This document shows, in pieces, positions 5,339-6,693 of a stretch of DNA of 6,693 bases. The number at the start of each line of letters is the position of its first letter. Position 1 is the first letter of the stretch. The translations under genes were made by a program, and so were the position numbers. The notes under the pieces were generated by a model, which saw only the letters and a list, made by a program, of their open reading frames with translations, was not told the origin of the DNA and ran no database searches. Location: the NCBI GenBank assembly GCA_937926355.1, contig CALAZP010000178.1, positions 1 to 6,693 of the forward strand, read 5' to 3'. The stretch is from an uncultured Saprospirales bacterium (GTDB lineage: Bacteria > Bacteroidota > Bacteroidia > Chitinophagales > Saprospiraceae).

Positions 5339-6693
5339 TTACTTTTTATCGTCCACTTCCTCGTATTCTACATCTGTCACATCTTCTGCTCCGGAAGCAT
5401 TTTCTCCACCCGCTGCATCAGCAGAAGCATCTGGACCAGCTTGACCTGCTCCAGCTTCCTGAGAAGCTTTATATATATCTTCGCTAGCAGCTGCCCATGC
5501 ATCGTTAAGTTCTTTGGTTGCCGTTTCAATAGCTGCGGTATCCTGAGATTGATGTGCTGTTTTCAATTTGCCCAATGCCTCTTCAATTGCAGTTTTTTTA
5601 TCAGCAGGAACTTTATCACCAAACTCGCTCATTTGTTTTTCGGTTTGGAAAATCAAAGTATCAGCAGCATTTATAGCATCAGCCTTTTCTTTAGCGGCCT
5701 TATCTGTATCCGCATTTGCAGCTGCCTCTGCCTTCATTTTTTCGATTTCTTCTTTCGACAAACCAGTAGAGGCTTCAATCCTGATTTTTTGCTCTTTACC
5801 TGTGCCTTTATCCTTGGCAGAAACATTGAGAATTCCATTGGCATCCATATCAAAAATAACTTCAATCTGAGGTAACCCTCGAGGTGCAGGTGGAATTCCG
5901 TCTAGAATAAATTTACCAACCGTTCTATTATCCTTTGCCATTGGTCTTTCACCTTGCAGAATATGAATCTCTACACTAGGTTGATTATCTGCAGCAGTAG
6001 AATAAGTTTTTGATTTTTTAGTTGGGATGGTAGAATTAGATTCTATAACCACATCATATACTCCACCCATAGTTTCTATTCCCAAAGATAATGGAGTAAC
6101 ATCTAGTAACAATACATCTTGTACATCACCGCTTAAGACTCCACCTTGAATGGCAGCACCAACGGCAACGACTTCATCAGGGTTAACACCCTTATTAGGC
6201 TTTCTTCCAAAGAACTCTTCAACTGCTTGTTGGATTCTTGGAATTCTAGTAGAACCTCCAACTAAAATGATTTCATCAATATCTGACTTATCTAAACCAG
6301 CATCTTTTAATGCCAATCTACAAGGTTCTAGCGTTCTCTCTACTAATTTATCCGCCAACTGTTCAAATTTAGAACGACTGATTTTTACTACTAAGTGCTT
6401 AGGAACCCCATCAACGGCCGTGATATAAGGTAAGTTTACCTCCGTTTCACTTGATGCAGACAATTCAATTTTAGCTTTTTCGGCAGCTTCTTTCAAACGC
6501 TGCAAAGCCATAGGATCTTTGCGTAAATCAATATTTTCTTGGGCTTTAAAAGTATCAGCAAGAAAATCAATTAAAATTCTATCGAAATCATCACCTCCCA
6601 GATGGGTATCTCCATTTGTAGATTTTACCTCAAAGACTCCATCACCAAGTTCCAAAATGGAAATATCGAATGTACCTCCACCTAAATCATATA
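5339..6693 (-). CDS. dnaK: Molecular chaperone DnaK (Hsp70), C-terminal ~450 residues, N-terminus beyond the right edge
   Basis: This is the ATP-dependent Hsp70 chaperone of the cytoplasm, which works with DnaJ and GrpE in protein folding. The frame runs open through the right edge. The visible part starts at YDLGGGTFD, corresponding to about residue 193 of E. coli DnaK, so roughly 190 N-terminal residues are missing. A TTG at 6655 is an internal leucine, not a start. In fragment numbering, the remainder of the nucleotide-binding domain includes NGDTHLGGDDFD (26-37) and ILVGGSTRIP (142-151). The interdomain linker VLLLDVTPLS lies at 193-202. The substrate-binding beta domain contains IHILQGERPMAKDN (242-255), and the helical lid follows. 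The C-terminal tail is Gly/Ala-rich and ends DVTDVEYEEVDDKK, the conserved bacterial DnaK tail. The length matches a full-size protein of about 640 residues with no frameshift. A strong terminator follows 24 bases after the stop, and no dnaJ lies downstream. Any promoter is outside the window. Confidence 0.98.
   Translation of the reverse strand, partial: YDLGGGTFDISILELGDGVFEVKSTNGDTHLGGDDFDRILIDFLADTFKAQENIDLRKDPMALQRLKEAAEKAKIELSASSETEVNLPYITAVDGVPKHLVVKISRSKFEQLADKLVERTLEPCRLALKDAGLDKSDIDEIILVGGSTRIPRIQQAVEEFFGRKPNKGVNPDEVVAVGAAIQGGVLSGDVQDVLLLDVTPLSLGIETMGGVYDVVIESNSTIPTKKSKTYSTAADNQPSVEIHILQGERPMAKDNRTVGKFILDGIPPAPRGLPQIEVIFDMDANGILNVSAKDKGTGKEQKIRIEASTGLSKEEIEKMKAEAAANADTDKAAKEKADAINAADTLIFQTEKQMSEFGDKVPADKKTAIEEALGKLKTAHQSQDTAAIETATKELNDAWAAASEDIYKASQEAGAGQAGPDASADAAGGENASGAEDVTDVEYEEVDDKK

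Noticed and set aside
5237..5875. 212-codon plus-strand open frame antisense to dnaK and across its terminator
   Set aside because: Its composition (many Cys, Phe, Ser and Ile) is that of a reverse-complement shadow, and it crosses the terminator and the start of the secreted-protein gene. Long antisense frames opposite hsp70 genes are a known artefact of their codon use.
5568..6428. Two further plus-strand open frames antisense to dnaK (5568-5870 and 6150-6428)
   Set aside because: Both lie wholly inside a strongly conserved dnaK coding region, have low-complexity Ser/Ala/Ile-rich products and no recognisable domain.
6653..6655. TTG as the start codon of dnaK
   Set aside because: The frame continues upstream to the edge and encodes the universally conserved YDLGGGTFD Hsp70 motif, so this codon is an internal leucine.

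Overview
The window is AT-rich and every supported gene lies on the minus strand. It most likely comes from a member of the Bacteroidota (Cytophagia/Flavobacteriia/Saprospiria-like). The strongest sign is a protein ending in a type B sorting domain of the type IX secretion system (gliding-motility C-terminal family), a system confined to that phylum. Signal peptides ending in '..AQ', the absence of clear Shine-Dalgarno sequences and a TAnnTTTG element (the Bacteroidota -7 box) agree with this.

Read in the direction of transcription (right to left): (1) the C-terminal ~450 codons of dnaK, cut by the right edge and closed by a strong intrinsic terminator; (2) a 638-residue secreted protein with Ig-like and SprB-like modules and a type B sorting domain; (3) a 591-residue glycoside hydrolase family 9 (GH9) enzyme with an N-terminal Ig-like domain; (4) a 252-residue exported deacetylase-like protein (NodB/CE4 fold) with altered metal-site motifs; (5) a 191-residue cytoplasmic left-handed beta-helix sugar O-acetyltransferase of the Maa/NodL type; (6) a 135-bp gap and then possibly the first 16 codons of another exported protein, cut by the left edge.

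Genes 3-5 form a tight unit. Each junction overlaps by exactly 8 bases, so they are almost certainly one transcript with coupled translation. The secreted protein sits only 47 bp upstream of the GH9 gene with no terminator visible between them, so it may belong to the same transcript, which would start just after the dnaK terminator. A plausible reading is a small glycan-processing cassette: an envelope-located glycosidase and deacetylase-like enzyme act on a polysaccharide or oligosaccharide, and a cytoplasmic enzyme acetylates a sugar. The glycan is not identifiable from sequence. The GH9 enzyme lacks the usual cellulase substrate-binding motif, so cellulose should not be assumed.

No RNA genes, mobile elements, CRISPR arrays or long repeats were seen. 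Nothing here is clearly a new system. The most interesting points are the GH9/deacetylase/acetyltransferase cassette, the unusual active-site motifs of its two exported enzymes, and the promoter-like element fused to the dnaK terminator.
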